Part shown: positions 23,688-35,300 of the stretch, one piece after another
How the letters are laid out: each line of letters opens with the position of its first letter
How positions within the stretch are numbered: position 1 is the stretch's first letter
DNA from: Diphasiastrum complanatum
Taxonomy: Eukaryota > Streptophyta > Lycopodiopsida > Lycopodiales > Lycopodiaceae
Assembly (NCBI GenBank): GCA_029204225.1
Contig: CM055100.1
Coordinates: forward strand, 67,104,472-67,168,471
Direction: 5' to 3'
Length of the DNA: 64,000 nucleotides
Notes under the pieces: model-generated
What the model was told of the DNA's origin: nothing
Seen by the model: only the letters and a program-made list of their open reading frames with translations
The model's database searches: none
Program-made: the position numbers and the translations under genes

Positions 23688-24315
23688 TGTGAAAATTGTC
23701 AACTAGTCTCGACATTTAATTTGGCATTTTTGGAGGCCAACTTGAAATCTCAACTTAGAGATAGTTTCATAAATGTCAATAAAGGCCTAAATAGTGGTTT
23801 TACTATTTCTGGCAAGTAGATAAGTGGATGAGGTTGGATTTGGACCCATTTTAATTGGGTAATATTGGTCCATTGCATCTAGACCATAATTTCTAGGCTT
23901 TTAGTTAAGTACCTAGAAGTTGCCATTTTAGGACATGCTTCATTATGGCTATTATAAATAGTTGTACCTTCATGGTGACTATCTTTGGTTCTCTTATTAT
24001 ACATGGAGAACACATCTTTGTTGATTCTATGTCCATCTCTTGTCATTTTCTCATGTATCTTGCGTTTCTATGCGTAGAATGTTATTTTCTTGTGGATCTA
24101 GCTCTTACAAGTGTGAAGGACAGTACCTTACTGTTGTTGTACAGACAGGGACATTATCTTATTGTATTTTCATGTTTATGATCAGATCTTAGTGATTTAT
24201 TCAACTCTAGCATGCTAATGTTGATGAATTCTATGTTGTAGACAAATCTAGATGTGCCCAATTTAGCCAAGATCCAAATATCCATCAAATATGTTTTGGA
24301 TTTGAACTTTTCACA
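23688..24315 (+). repeat. 5' LTR of a truncated copia element
   Basis: It starts TGTGAAAATTGTC and ends CTTTTCACA, 628 bp, followed immediately by the copia primer binding site. A TATA-like tataaatag lies near 23953. The start and end are almost those of copia D, but the middle differs, so it belongs to a related family. Confidence 0.8.
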
Positions 24316-24327
24316 TGGTATCAGAGC
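24316..24327 (+). other. Copia primer binding site
   Basis: TGGTATCAGAGC directly follows the LTR. The leader after it runs for a few hundred bases and no gag follows, so the element is truncated in its leader. Confidence 0.85.
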
Positions 24328-24937
24328 ATATTGCAGGCCCAAGTTGGTGGAATAGCCAAATCCAGTGGTGGATTTGAGGGCACCATAAATTCTTTGTGGA
24401 TTTGGAGGTTTTACTAATTCAAATCAAGCATTTTCAAGCATAGAAAGTGGATCTTTGTGATCCAATCATCATTTTAAGTACAAATATGTGTTTTAGGTAC
24501 AATGCTCAGTTGTATGTTTTGAGTGACCTAAATATGTTATTTGGTGTTTGCCACACTAATTTTCTTAAAAGAATTACTTACTGATATGCTTTTACATGGA
24601 AGATTATTTCTCCTGAACTTACATTAGAGGAGTTACAAACATCAAAAGGGCCGTCTAAGAAATGCCACGTACGACAAAAAAAAAATGCCGGATTTAAAAC
24701 TTCGACGGACTTTCAGGTCCAGTTTAGCTTAACCTTACTAGTAATGTGTAGTTAACATGACATGATTATGACGTATGCAACTGCGACTTCAAGAACCTAT
24801 GACGCTCATTAACTAACTTTTTCAAATTTGAAAATGAGATTGTGTCCCTCGTTTTAACTAGCGAGAGAATAAACATAGAATTTCAGGTACGTCATGGATG
24901 AATAATAGTGTCTATTTTCTTTTTGGTCTGTCATCTG
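24328..24937. other. Copia leader remnant and junction to the gene cluster
   Basis: The first ~300 bases look like copia leader. Somewhere near 24640 the sequence changes character (gggccgtctaag..., CpG-containing), which may be the left edge of the gene cluster that follows. I could not find a matching inverted copy at the right side. Confidence 0.35.
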
Positions 24938-26083
24938 ATGTTTGCGAAGATGTCTCAGTTTCATCTACACATTGTTCTCCCTGCCGAGAAAGCTCTGATA
25001 GCTAAAAGAGGAGTAGAGAAAGAATCCACAGTTTCTCCACTCGATATGATCGCTCACAGAATCAACCAAAGAAAGAATTACGATTTGTGGATTGACGGAA
25101 GTTTGTATCCATTGGATCTGAGCTCGATGCAAGCTCCACAATTCCAATCCATAACACAATTAATAAAGTTTTTGTGTGATGGAGAAGACGGTTTATTGGG
25201 TTATTGTGAAAGATTGACGACTTATGGTGTTGCAAACTCGGTTCAGAAAATACAGAGTTTAGAATGTATGCTAAATGGTTTGCTTGCTGACTATAGAAAA
25301 AAAGAGACCGCATTATTACAAACAAAAGAAGATAATGCACGTTTACATAATATTATGTTAAATTTGAATGCAAGTAATGATCAATTCTGACAAGTTGTTC
25401 AGACATTACGTATATCAAATGACCGGTTAAAAGAAGAAACTCGCATACTAGATAAGAAATCAAAAAGAAACAAGCGAAAAAGAATTCTGAAGGACATTGA
25501 TGAGCTTTCGCTAAATGGAGGCCAACGGAGAAAAAGGATTCAAGCATTCAAGTAAGGATTTGATTTGAGTTAGTTTTATTTTAGTTTTGTGAAGTAGCAT
25601 GACATTTATTATGTGTCATATTTGGGTTTCTTGATTTTCATAACCATTTGCAGATCAGCATTGGTTCCAAATGAGCATCTGAAGGACAATGACCTGATCG
25701 GAAAATCATTGAGTTCGGTATTGACAACCAAGTCCACAAAGTCTTTATTGGAAGTGTCTTACAATTTTATAATTTTAATATAACTTGCTTGATAGATTCT
25801 AACCAATGCATAAATCTTTGATATTGCAGCACATACTAAGGCATCATGCATCATTTTTTGCAAAAAAGTATGGCAGTTTGAGTATATGATCACTCACAAG
25901 GAATGGAGAAATCACATTGGCAGGCAAGAGCAACATTTCATCGAAATACGCAACAAGGTGGAACATCCTCAAAAAATAGTTACATCATTTAGCTATTCCA
26001 ATGGTTTTATAGACGAGCTCAAGTTCGATACACAACAAATTCAACTAAATATCAAAGATTCAAAAAAGCTTGTAAATTTATAA
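24938..26083 (+). pseudogene. Unrecognised spliced gene with coiled-coil region (gene 1)
   Basis: I do not recognise the family. Exon 1 runs from the ATG at 24938 (or 24950) to 25551, ending CAA|GTAAGG. Exon 2 starts after TTTGCAG at 25654, and exon 3 starts after ATATTGCAG at 25830 and is open to TAA at 26081-26083. The protein starts with a short globular part (FHLHIVLP, then NYDLWIDGSLYPLDLS). A heptad-like helical region follows (ALLQTKEDNARLHNIMLNLN), then a very basic stretch (KKSKRNKRKRILKDIDEL). A TGA at 25388-25390 interrupts the helical region although the frame stays coding-like on both sides. The exon 2/3 phase needs a different donor than the obvious one at 25718. The last exon contains CKKVWQFEYMITHKEW. 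It is convergent with gene 2. Confidence 0.5.
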
Positions 26084-26405
26084 GCCAAAATTAGATTGAT
26101 GGCATTCAATAAAGATAAACACGTGTGATCAGAAATTCTCAAATTTCATATACATTAAATGAAAAAGAGTACAGTCATTTTTTTTCATTGTCTCTAAAGA
26201 CAATTTTTGCTGTGTGGTCATGAGGGAACTTTTTCCTATCATACGGATCCAAAAATTGAGTGGATCGCCTTTTGCTCAAATCTATATATCCTGATATAAT
26301 TGCCAGAGCAGAGGATCTCAGAGGAACATTTTCTGGCAGTAATTAAACACTTTAAGAGCAACATCTCTTTTGACAAAAATGATTCTATATGTATTTTTTG
26401 GGTAT

Positions 26406-27704
26406 TTATGCCCTTGGGCAAAATAAGATAGGGCCTTGATGGCCATGATTAAAGTTCCCGCATTCACAAAAAAACCTTTCATGAAGAACACAAATTTCGT
26501 TATTTAAAAAATGTTTCAAATAATAAGCCAATGAGGCATCCTTTTGTCTCCCGCCTTGTCTCTCTCTCAATCCTCCATGCCTGCTAGCAAAGGCATCAAC
26601 TTCAACGATATCCTACAACACATAATCAAGTGTTAGTCAAACTAGCAGATCAATCATCAATTACACGTTAAATAATAAATGATTTTCGTGAGAAGGTGTA
26701 CTTACCAAATCCTCCTCGTCAGCTTGGATCATATCAGTAGCATCTAAATTGTGACCAGCAATAATGGTGGATTGCTGGTCAGCTGGAATAGTATATGTGG
26801 GAGGTGGCAGATACTTTTTCTGAAAAGCCAAAAACTCCTCCTCACTGGGCATATTAGCCTCATATGCCCTGCTCTTAGATAGCATCCTTTGAAGGGCATC
26901 TGTGCCACTTGCCCATTCTACCTGGTCCTCATAGTCGATGCCATCTATGAGGTCGTCATCATCAAAGTCAATAAAATCTTTAAATTCAGAAATCATCCTT
27001 GACATAAGAGATAATATCTCATCTTCTCTAAGATCCATTACGTCTCCGATGTCGCTAATGGATAAGAATGCAACATCGTCCATATGGTACATAGGGAGGT
27101 CCATCAGGGTTCTGCTCTGGTCAATCTCGCGCGGTAGATAACGGAGAGATAGACAGAGAACGAGCCTTGGTAGGATCATATTGTTCTGCTTGCCTGGCCT
27201 CCTCTACATCTCCTAAAATCTCATCAGTAATGGAAACCTCTGAAGCCACACGAGTGGTAGAGGCAGGCAAACCAATCATGGATGGCCCAGAAGATTCTGC
27301 CTCGTCAGGGATAAGAGCAGATAAGAAAAACACGAAGGCCATACCCTTCTGAACGAAGTGACGTACTCGATTGTGTTCCTCACAGGGTATGACACATTTA
27401 AACAGATCGATAAGTTTATAAACTTACGATCATGCCTTTGCTTGGCACTTGGCTGAGCATGAGCCAAATTTGTGAAATGCACAAATCTCAAGTCGTCCAT
27501 CAGAAGGGTACCCTGTTGCAAGCACTCATAAAAATCCTTGTACAGTTTAGGCAAAATCTCCCTGTGCTCAGTAATGAATCTCTCTATATCAAACTGAAAA
27601 TCGAAATAGGACAAAAAATGGGCCTGTCTGTCGCTAACCTCAGCATCAACTAGGAAAGAACTAAGAGCTTTATCATAGATCAAACTAGTAGACGAGGAGG
27701 CCAT
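26406..27704 (-). pseudogene. Unrecognised spliced gene with Cys-rich tail (gene 2)
   Basis: I do not recognise the family. The minus-strand ATG is at 27704 (MASSSTSLIYDKAL). Exon 1 ends at 27428 (GATC|GTAAGT) and exon 2 probably starts near 27348 (TTCAG). Exon 2 continues to 26706, where GATTTG|GTAAGT gives a clean phase-0 donor; exon 3 is 26612-26406. The middle exon needs at least one frameshift near 27120-27180, because its first part (LPDEA-like, Ser-rich) and second part (an acidic block FKDFIDFDDDDLIDGIDY, then a tail ending QADEEDL) lie in different frames. Exon 3 encodes a Cys/His-rich end (CVLHERFFCECGNFNHGH). It is divergent from the H3-Ulp1 gene, and their leaders share short sequence blocks. 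Confidence 0.5.
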
Positions 27705-28541
27705 ATCGATATGACGCGCCGGTTAGCAAGGGGACATAAACGAGGTAAGCGCGGGCACGTGATGGCGATATGCATTGTACGAGAATCCGAATATCGGAAC
27801 CACGTGCCAAGGAATCAGTGCAACTATGGATGTCTTTGCTGGGCGCGTGGTAGCGATATTGTACAAACAGATTTGGAGCGGGCCAGTTAATTGGACTCAA
27901 TATGCGAAACTGAATTACAGAAACGACACTCATATATATAGTCTAATACAGAGCATCTGAACCGTACATGTGTCTCAGTAACGTGCGGTCAAAATTGCCA
28001 CATGTGTGGAAACGACGGAGAAATCATTCTGAATGACACGTGTACACTTCGGATCCTGACACGCGTCCTCGCACGTGCATGCCAACTGTACTATCGTACG
28101 CCGCAGTCGTCTTCTGACAAGTGTGTGGTCCAGATGTCGCCACGTGTCCTCGCACATGCATGCCAGCCGTATGATCATACGAACCGCTGATATCTTGACA
28201 TGTGACAGATGCATGTGACCACACGTGTGACCACACGTGCGGGGGGTGGAGGTGTCACATCGAACGAGCGAATATGATGGGACGTTCTACAAGTATAAAA
28301 GGACATTTTTGGGTCTTATTTCAGTTTCTTAATTCTTTGTTCTTTGGCTCTCCTTAGTTTCCTTCATTCACTTCCGCTCCCCGTTAAACGCATATCGCTA
28401 CCACGCGCCAAAGGACCCACACACCAGTACAGTTGGCCCGCTCGCGCGTCATGGCGATACGCCATCGCCATCACGCGCCTCCCCTGTCGAATACCTGCTT
28501 TCCCTGCTCGTTGGCACGTCATATCGATACCCTACCTTGCT
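27705..28541. promoter_or_regulatory. Divergent promoter region with G-box-like array
   Basis: This 837-bp gap separates the starts of gene 2 (-) and the H3-Ulp1 gene (+). Plus-strand TATAAAAG is at 28294-28301; TATATATA at 27932-27939 could serve the minus strand. Between them (27965-28245) lie many ACGTG cores (CACGTG, ACACGTGT and variants such as CACATGTG). Both leaders contain similar blocks in mirror orientation: CATATCG..(A/T)CCACG and GGC(A/G)CGTCATATCGATA, at about 27705-27860 and 28385-28540. A common promoter duplicated in inverted orientation would explain this. Confidence 0.55.
28061..28222. repeat. 81-bp near-tandem repeat inside the promoter region
   Basis: The block ACGCGTCCTCGCACGTGCAT at 28061 recurs as ACGTGTCCTCGCACATGCAT at 28142. 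Both are followed by gcc(a/g)..gta.tat.(g/a)tacg. Each unit carries several ACGTG or CATG cores. Confidence 0.7.
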
Positions 28542-30358
28542 ATGAAGCAGACAGCCCGCCTTACCACATTTGCCCCGCCTCCTCGCCCTCCTCTACAAAG
28601 GGCAGTGGGCACTGGTAGGAGAGTAGGTCGGCCCAGAAGACCATGGTTAAGGGATATCAGGAGACTTCAAAGGACCACGAATCTTCTGATTCCCCATGCT
28701 CCTTTCTACAGATCTGTGAGACTGGTAACAAGGTCCCTCTCACATGATGTTCGCTGGAACATAACAGCCCTGGAAGCCCTCCAAACTGCCTATGAGAACT
28801 TCCAAGTCAAATTCTTTGAGGACTCCACGCTTTGCACAGTGCACGCAAAGAGAGTTACCCTCATGCCTCGGGACATGCACCTTGTCATGAGGCTGAGGAG
28901 TACATACGATCAGGTCTTGAAGAGTGGCTTCACCTCTAGGCCACCACCTACAGAGAGAGGTCATGTTCCTCAACGAAGAAGGAGGAAGCAGACCAAGCCC
29001 ACCAGGCCTGTCAAGCAAAGGGTGGCTCAGCGAATCACCATCCCCCCCTCACATCTCTCGTGCTTTGGTTGGACCATCACACCAATTTGTAGTGACTTCT
29101 TCTCCTCCCACCACCCCTAACTATTCAATTAGTTCCTCTTCCATTCCCTCCATTCCATCCCACAATAACGAGGAAATGAACTCGATTGTAGATAAAATAA
29201 TATCGGATCTAGATTTAAGTTTAATAGGTGATTTTTATAAGGATCTTTGTGTAAAATTTCCTGTTGATCCCAAAGATTCATTTTTGGAATCTGAGAGGTA
29301 TATAATTTTTTATGAGTATGTTGCCAAGGAAATTGACAAACTAGGAGGTCAATTTTCTTTTTGTCTAAGTTCAATTAGTTATATAAATCACATAAATAAA
29401 GACTTTTGTGATGCCCTGAAGGAGAAGACCTCAGATATATCAGATCCAATTGTGGAGGCTGGTTTGATGTATTTGTAAATAGATGCCAATGCGATGATAC
29501 TAAGGACATTGGAGTTGTGCTGTCCTTTTTTGCACACAACCTTCATAGTCCAACTAAGGCAACGAAGTATCTTCTCCATACAACCTCGGAGACCAAAGTC
29601 TTTATTATTTTATACTGCCAAAAGTAAGTGATTACATAGAATATATTCTAATAATATTTTTAATAGGTATTGTAATTCCTTTAGTTTAACTAATTATCTC
29701 TTGTTTGCAGTAAGCATTGGAGTATGCATATAATCTCCCTTAGGGAAGATTCAGATGGGATCATTAATCCCATCTGTTTAAAGATGAACTCCTTAAAGTC
29801 TACCCATGTCGAAATGGACGTGATGTACAGGAGAATGTTGCCATTTTTGCCAAGGCCGGATGGGGCCACTGTAAATAGCCACCTGGAGATTGTTGATGCA
29901 GAAGTAAGTATTTCTCATCAAGTATTTGATAGGTAATATGATCTGTTTTTTTCAGAGTGCACAACTAACCTATTATACGTTTTGTGATTGAAGTCAGCTC
30001 AGCAAGAGGATGGACATAGCTGTGGATGGTTCTCCATCCGCAATGTACAGGACTTTTTAGAGTGGTACATCATGCAATCCGGGGCTCCAGATATACGAAA
30101 GGTAAATAAATTAGTGAATGGCCTAATTAAGTTATTTTCGATTTGGTTTTTGATAAGTCAATTGACCCGATTCTTTTGGATTTGCAGTATAAATGTTGAG
30201 CATTTTCAATGAATGAGATATATGAGTTTCGTCAACAGATGTTGGTGAACTTATTATCTCATGCAACACCCAGTCCAGCTGCGGAAACGGGAGGCCAATC
30301 AAGTCCACAACTGACACTAGTGCAAGGTGAAGATAATTCATACTACTTTGAGCTATAA
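28542..30358 (+). pseudogene. Histone H3-like domain joined to a Ulp1-like C48 protease (gene 3)
   Basis: The ATG at 28542 opens with MKQTAR, matching H3 residues 4-8, but Lys9 is replaced (TARLTT) and most of the tail is Pro/Arg-rich. A full H3 fold follows: RDIRRLQRTTNLLI, LPF-like APFYRSV, ALEALQTAYENF, FFEDSTLCTVHAKRVTLMPRD and RLR. A basic stretch (RRRRKQTKPTRPVK) comes next. The coding signal shifts by one frame between 28924 and 29117 and back near 29457. The Ulp1 part begins WFDVFVN and has exons ending 29623, then 29711-29903, 29994-30101 and 30188-30358, all with GT-AG borders. It has catalytic His (HWSMHII), Asn where Asp is expected (KMNSLKS), Gln (AQQEDG) and Cys (SCGW). A TGA in the last exon and the two shifts suggest decay. 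Whether the H3 and protease parts form one protein is inferred. Confidence 0.75.
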
Positions 30359-30534
30359 ATAATAGATTAAATAGATATATACATTTTTTATGTAATGCCC
30401 TGTGAATAATTATGGGCATATAGAAAGATAGAGACAATGAGAAAAAAGCATCCATTGTTAAATACAGGACACAAGTACATTCTCAGAAAATAAAAAATAT
30501 ATTGATATTTATGAGAGCTTTTACAAATCTTGTA

Positions 30535-31712
30535 TCATGATTGCTCTATTATCTGAACAATTCTGCCCAAATCTTTGCATTTGATTTTCTTTTCATGTCT
30601 TTTACGTATCTGCACAAACATACATTAATCAGATTACAGTTAGTGATCCGAATATTGACAAAAAGGATAATGTGTATAAATTAATATACAAATTCATGGA
30701 TTTCACATACCAATTTTCCATCCAATATAAAGTTGAAATATTCGGGGATATCTTGCTGTAAAAGTGTCAGTTCCGTTCTAATATAGAATAAGCTATATCT
30801 AAATGATATGGATGAATGTTTGATTCTACAAGAAATATCTGCAGTGGATCTTATATCCCAACCTTTGTCCATGAATTTGAATAAAAAATCATCTGAAAGA
30901 CTTTTTCAAACAAACAATGTGGGAGTTCGATGCACTTCTGTGTTTGAAAAAGAGCTGACAAACAATGACATTGGAACAAACCAGTTTAAGTGCACATTTC
31001 TTGATCTTGTACTAGTTTTGAGTGACTTTTGTACATCATTATATAGCTTGGAACGAAAGCATTTTATTATATTGTCGTTGACTACAATCCACCACACGTT
31101 ATCTTGAAAATTAGGTAGAGGTATATACTCTAGTTTTCCCATTTCTCCATTTGTGTCTGGAATATACATAGCATCATAAAAAAATATTCTGCAAGTTCTT
31201 TTGCCGTTCATCCTCTGTATTGCAATTTGCCAATTTATGAATGGATGACATCTATAATACCAGAAAGAGACGCCACAGGTTCCCATTCATGTATATTTGA
31301 AGGATATAGATCTGCAATACAAAATCATGATAAGCTCCAATTCATAAATACAAGTACATTTAAAAAATGACAAGCAATCCAAAAAATTAAGATACATACA
31401 ATTACACTTTCAGAAATCATGTGGATTTACAGCCTCCACATTAAGTTCTGAATGCATATAAACAAGTTGAATAAGCACCTCTGAAATGGTTTGTCCTCCT
31501 GAAGAAACTTTGAAATCAATAATCCGCCCTTTCCAATAAGATCTATATGTATACTTGGCCTTTTTCTTTTGGCGAAAAGCCCTTCTCGCCGATGGATGCA
31601 TCAGTACCCAAGAAGCCTTATGATATTCACGAGCAATCCATGTGCCATCGTCTTCCCTCTCATTATAAAAAATTGCAGAGCATATCAAGGATCTTTGTCT
31701 CCTCATCGCCAT
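30535..31712 (-). pseudogene. Unrecognised spliced gene (gene 4)
   Basis: I do not recognise the family. The minus-strand ATG at 31712 starts a basic exon (MAMRRQRSLICSAIFY; WVLMHPSARRAFRQKKK) ending at 31431 (GAGGCT|GTAAAT). The next exon starts after TATTGCAG at 31311 and extends to 30711 (AAATTG|GTATGT). The final exon is 30609-30535 and ends IIEQS. In the middle exon an aromatic, hydrophobic block (RIFFYDAMYIPDTNGEMG, then FQDNVWWIVVND) is preceded by a frame change near 31230 and followed by a TGA at 30906-30908, with the same frame coding-like on both sides. The clean final splice pair and terminal exon argue for a real gene that has decayed. It is convergent with gene 3. Confidence 0.45.
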
Positions 31713-32335
31713 AGCTTGAAGAGTTCATGTTTGAACTCGTCAATATGAGAGTCCAGAGTATAATAGGCGTCAAACCTATTTGTGAGTCCCAAGATAATTT
31801 TAACTTGAGGTTAACCCAAGCAGTTTAGTCAACCAGTCGTCGTGCACGCCAGCCAATAGTATGCTTCCAATCTACCAGACCGGAAATTCAAATTTGCCCA
31901 AATATGAATTGTGTTTTCTGGGTCAGGCGAGTTATGTTACATAGAAGCCACTATGTCAAGAACCGATTGGGCCACATGGACATAGACAGAGAGGAAAAAA
32001 AAAAAAACTCGTAACAAGTGGCCCTTCTAAGTTTGAGAACTCCTGTAATGGGGGACTTTGACTCTAAACTTCCTTTTCAAAGAATAGCTTGGAAAACCTA
32101 GATTAGGTCCCCTTTTAACAAAGCTAGTCGACCACAACCTTTTTCCCAATCTTAAGTAGTTCCAAATATATCACTTAAAATCTTCACTTATGCTCTCGTC
32201 ACATACCACTTTTTGGAAAAAAGGGAAATCTAATCTTGCATGTTACAAGTCTCCTATGGGTAATGGAATTTTTCTCTAATATCTTTTCTTGTTTTTCTAT
32301 TTTCATTACAAAAGTATCAAAGTCTAGCATTTATC
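31713..32335. other. Intergenic, no feature recognised
   Basis: Non-coding sequence between the unusual gene cluster and the CHAT gene, with an A-run near 31995. It includes the 3' flank of the CHAT gene. Confidence 0.4.
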
Positions 32336-35300
32336 TCACATAATAATGAATGAGCCACATGCTATGCAATGGCATTGGCCGCCACGAATGCACGACTCCC
32401 TTACACAATTTACCCCCAACAATGGGGTTGGGTTTGGCATGTCTAAACGATCAAACTGATCCGGTGTGCAGCTGCTACCACTAAAACATCTTTCACACAA
32501 ATCATAATTTTCTTTGTAGCTGGCATGAGCTCGAAACCGAGGGCCAGTTATTGGTTGTGTGTTGCATCCATCACACATAACTCCATGATGTAACTGCAAG
32601 CTGGGATTTAAACCAGGCAAACTAGAGCTAATGGAATTGGGGGCGTCTTTCATTTTATCAAGCTCTTGCAAATCAATGGTTCTCTGTATCAGCGTCTGAG
32701 ATAGGGTTGAGGGGCTGCTGCTAGTGTCCACAGTATCAACCATCTCCTTTTGATCAATTTCTGCAATGAGGTCCTTGATGCACAAGGTTGGGGACCCCAC
32801 AACAGTTAAAGGCGCCCAATAGTAAATACTTTTGACCTTCAACATGTTTAGCATGGATATCCTAAGCGACTCCACTACAGTCCTTGGTTTGTCTATTGCA
32901 TTTTGAAACATACCTGCCATGCCAATCATAAAGAAGACTAGATCATCAGGAGGTTATCAACTTTTTCCACTTTGAAAACATGTCATACAGTAGAGGACTT
33001 TGTTTAGAAGTGAACTTGTCTAGCATCCCTATGTTCATGGGAAGCACTTCATTGGATTTTCACAATCCATCTAGGTCCTTGAGAATGTAAAAAAGAGCAC
33101 ACTATGGACATTCAAGAAAAGGATAGGATCGACCTGCCACAAGGTCGCTCGTGGTTTCATCATTAACCTTCCACAAGGAAAGAACTACGGTAGATGCGCC
33201 GGCTTGTAATACGGAGCGACCAAGCCCAAGCAATCCTTCTGATTTTAGTTTCCCCTTGCCTGTTTCACAGCCATCCAGAACCACAAGGGCTGCTCTTACA
33301 GGCAAATTACTCATCTCATTCGCGGTCAATTGTTCATCCTTCTCAGTGGTGTCGTTCATGATATTCTTGTCTGTGCCAGTAATATCATATGGATGATCAA
33401 CACCTTGAAGCACAATATGCCCTGGATCAGCATGAGTTGCCAGAAGAACAATCGAGCTCCCACACAATCCTTGCTTCACTGCTTCCTTCGTCATTTGCTC
33501 TCGCACACACGGTTGAACACCAAGAATTTCCGCCACCTTCTTTGCCTCTTTCTCCGCACTTGGAAGTGACAGCAATTTACATCCCATCGGATGCGGATTC
33601 CCAGCCACAAAAGCACGTTCTAATGGTTTGGATCTCCTTAACATGTCGTGCATCTGCTGGAGTTCAAAGCAATGACTCAAAGTGCGTAATGATGGAGTGT
33701 AGCAAACTCGGATTCGCTGAATGAGGTACTCACCCTTGGAATTGTCGTAAAGGGCATGAAGAGGCAACAATGATAGATGCCCGTGAGGTGCAAACACTAG
33801 CGTGCCGCAATCTCGTGGCACGACATGGTCGATAATGTATCGGATGCATAGGATATCGTGCAAATAGCTCAGATACTCCTTGGCTTGCTTGTCGTCTGCT
33901 TCTTTACGTCCAATGGCGAGCATGACTGAGTGAACAAAAGCTGCTAGATTCTTGTTCCACTTGGCCTTCAACTCATCAAGCAAATGTATCCAAATTGCCT
34001 TGACAACCAGCTTGTCTTCCACTAAATAAATCACATATATGATCAAAGTACCTCCATCATCATCTCCACCATAGGAAAACTCAATGACTGAAACATTACT
34101 ACCGCACTTTTCTAAAATGGTCTTGATCATGCCTTCTGCTTCTTCGTCACTTCCGTCAAAATCTATCCTCTTTGCGGTACGTGAATCCCCCGCCTGTTCC
34201 TCACTGATGCGCATGAACAAACGCGTCCTGCTGCGCTCAACCCAAAGCAAGGCCTTCAAGCAGTTCTTCTCATTTATCGCGTACAGCTCCAGCCATCTAT
34301 AGAACTCACTAACCTCTTCCAAACCCTGAATCCACAGGGAGTCCATTGTAGGAGTAAATTGGCTTTGTTTAGTTGCAAAGCTATCAATCACTTCTTTGAC
34401 TAACTTTTCCCCCATCTCTGGACCATCTCGCAGTATTTTAATGCTTGCTGAAACCTCTTTCCAATAGTGTTCATCTTCAATCAAGGGTTTAGCTCTATCG
34501 ATCCATTCCTCAGCTTCATCAAGACGTCCCTTGTTTGCCATTCGGAGAGCTTCATTTACGTAACAGCACCCTAACATGCCGCCAGCATATTCCCTTTCTT
34601 TTGCACCTTCGAAAATTGTCATGGCAACAGCATTCTCTTCTTCAGCCAATTCTAATGATCCAAGTGCTGCATAGATAGATGCTAATTTCACGGAAACACG
34701 CCCCACTTTAATTGAGGCATCCCCCCACTCATTTTGAGCAAGTGTTTTGGCTTTAACCAGTAATTTTTGTTGCTTTTCTTTATCAGTGCTAACCTCGACT
34801 TTTTCCCACAAAATTTCAAATCTCTCTTCAGCACTCAGCTTGTCTACTACCCTTCCTTCTCCAAAGTCTTCTCCAAATCTTTTTAGAAATGCGTCCATAT
34901 CCAGCATATCAACTTCAGGCTGAGGTTGACTTGTGCGTTTCTGGGCCCTTGTCACGTTCAGATATAATTCCATTCGTTTCTGGGCCTCCTCATCGTCCTT
35001 CATTTGCATGCAAAATCTTGCCATTCGCCGATTCCAGTGTGACCACCTGGAAGTCTCCCTTGTGTTTGATATGGCAGAATCAACAAGCTCGACAAATTCA
35101 AATGCAGATGAGATGTCCTTGTCTACCAAACACTTATACAACATCATCGGGATAGACTGGCAATGAACCTGGTCTTTCGATAGGTCACCTCTGCATAAGA
35201 GACTTCTCGCCTCATCCAAAGTCTCTCGACTTTTGACTTTGTCACCTTGTTCTCCCAGAAGTAGGCTATATCTCGTCAACATTTCAGCCTGAAAACCCTT

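Noticed and set aside
24908-24937. Earlier start for gene 1 at 24908
   Set aside because: The codon there is GTG; the first ATG in frame is 24938.
28542-28920. Gene 3 histone domain as a centromeric H3 (CenH3)
   Set aside because: The loop between helices 1 and 2 is not lengthened as it is in CenH3, and the MKQTAR start resembles canonical H3.
24640-32330. Terminal inverted repeats around the four-gene cluster
   Set aside because: The candidate gggccgtctaag near 24650 and cttctaag-type words near 32025 are not complementary over a useful length.
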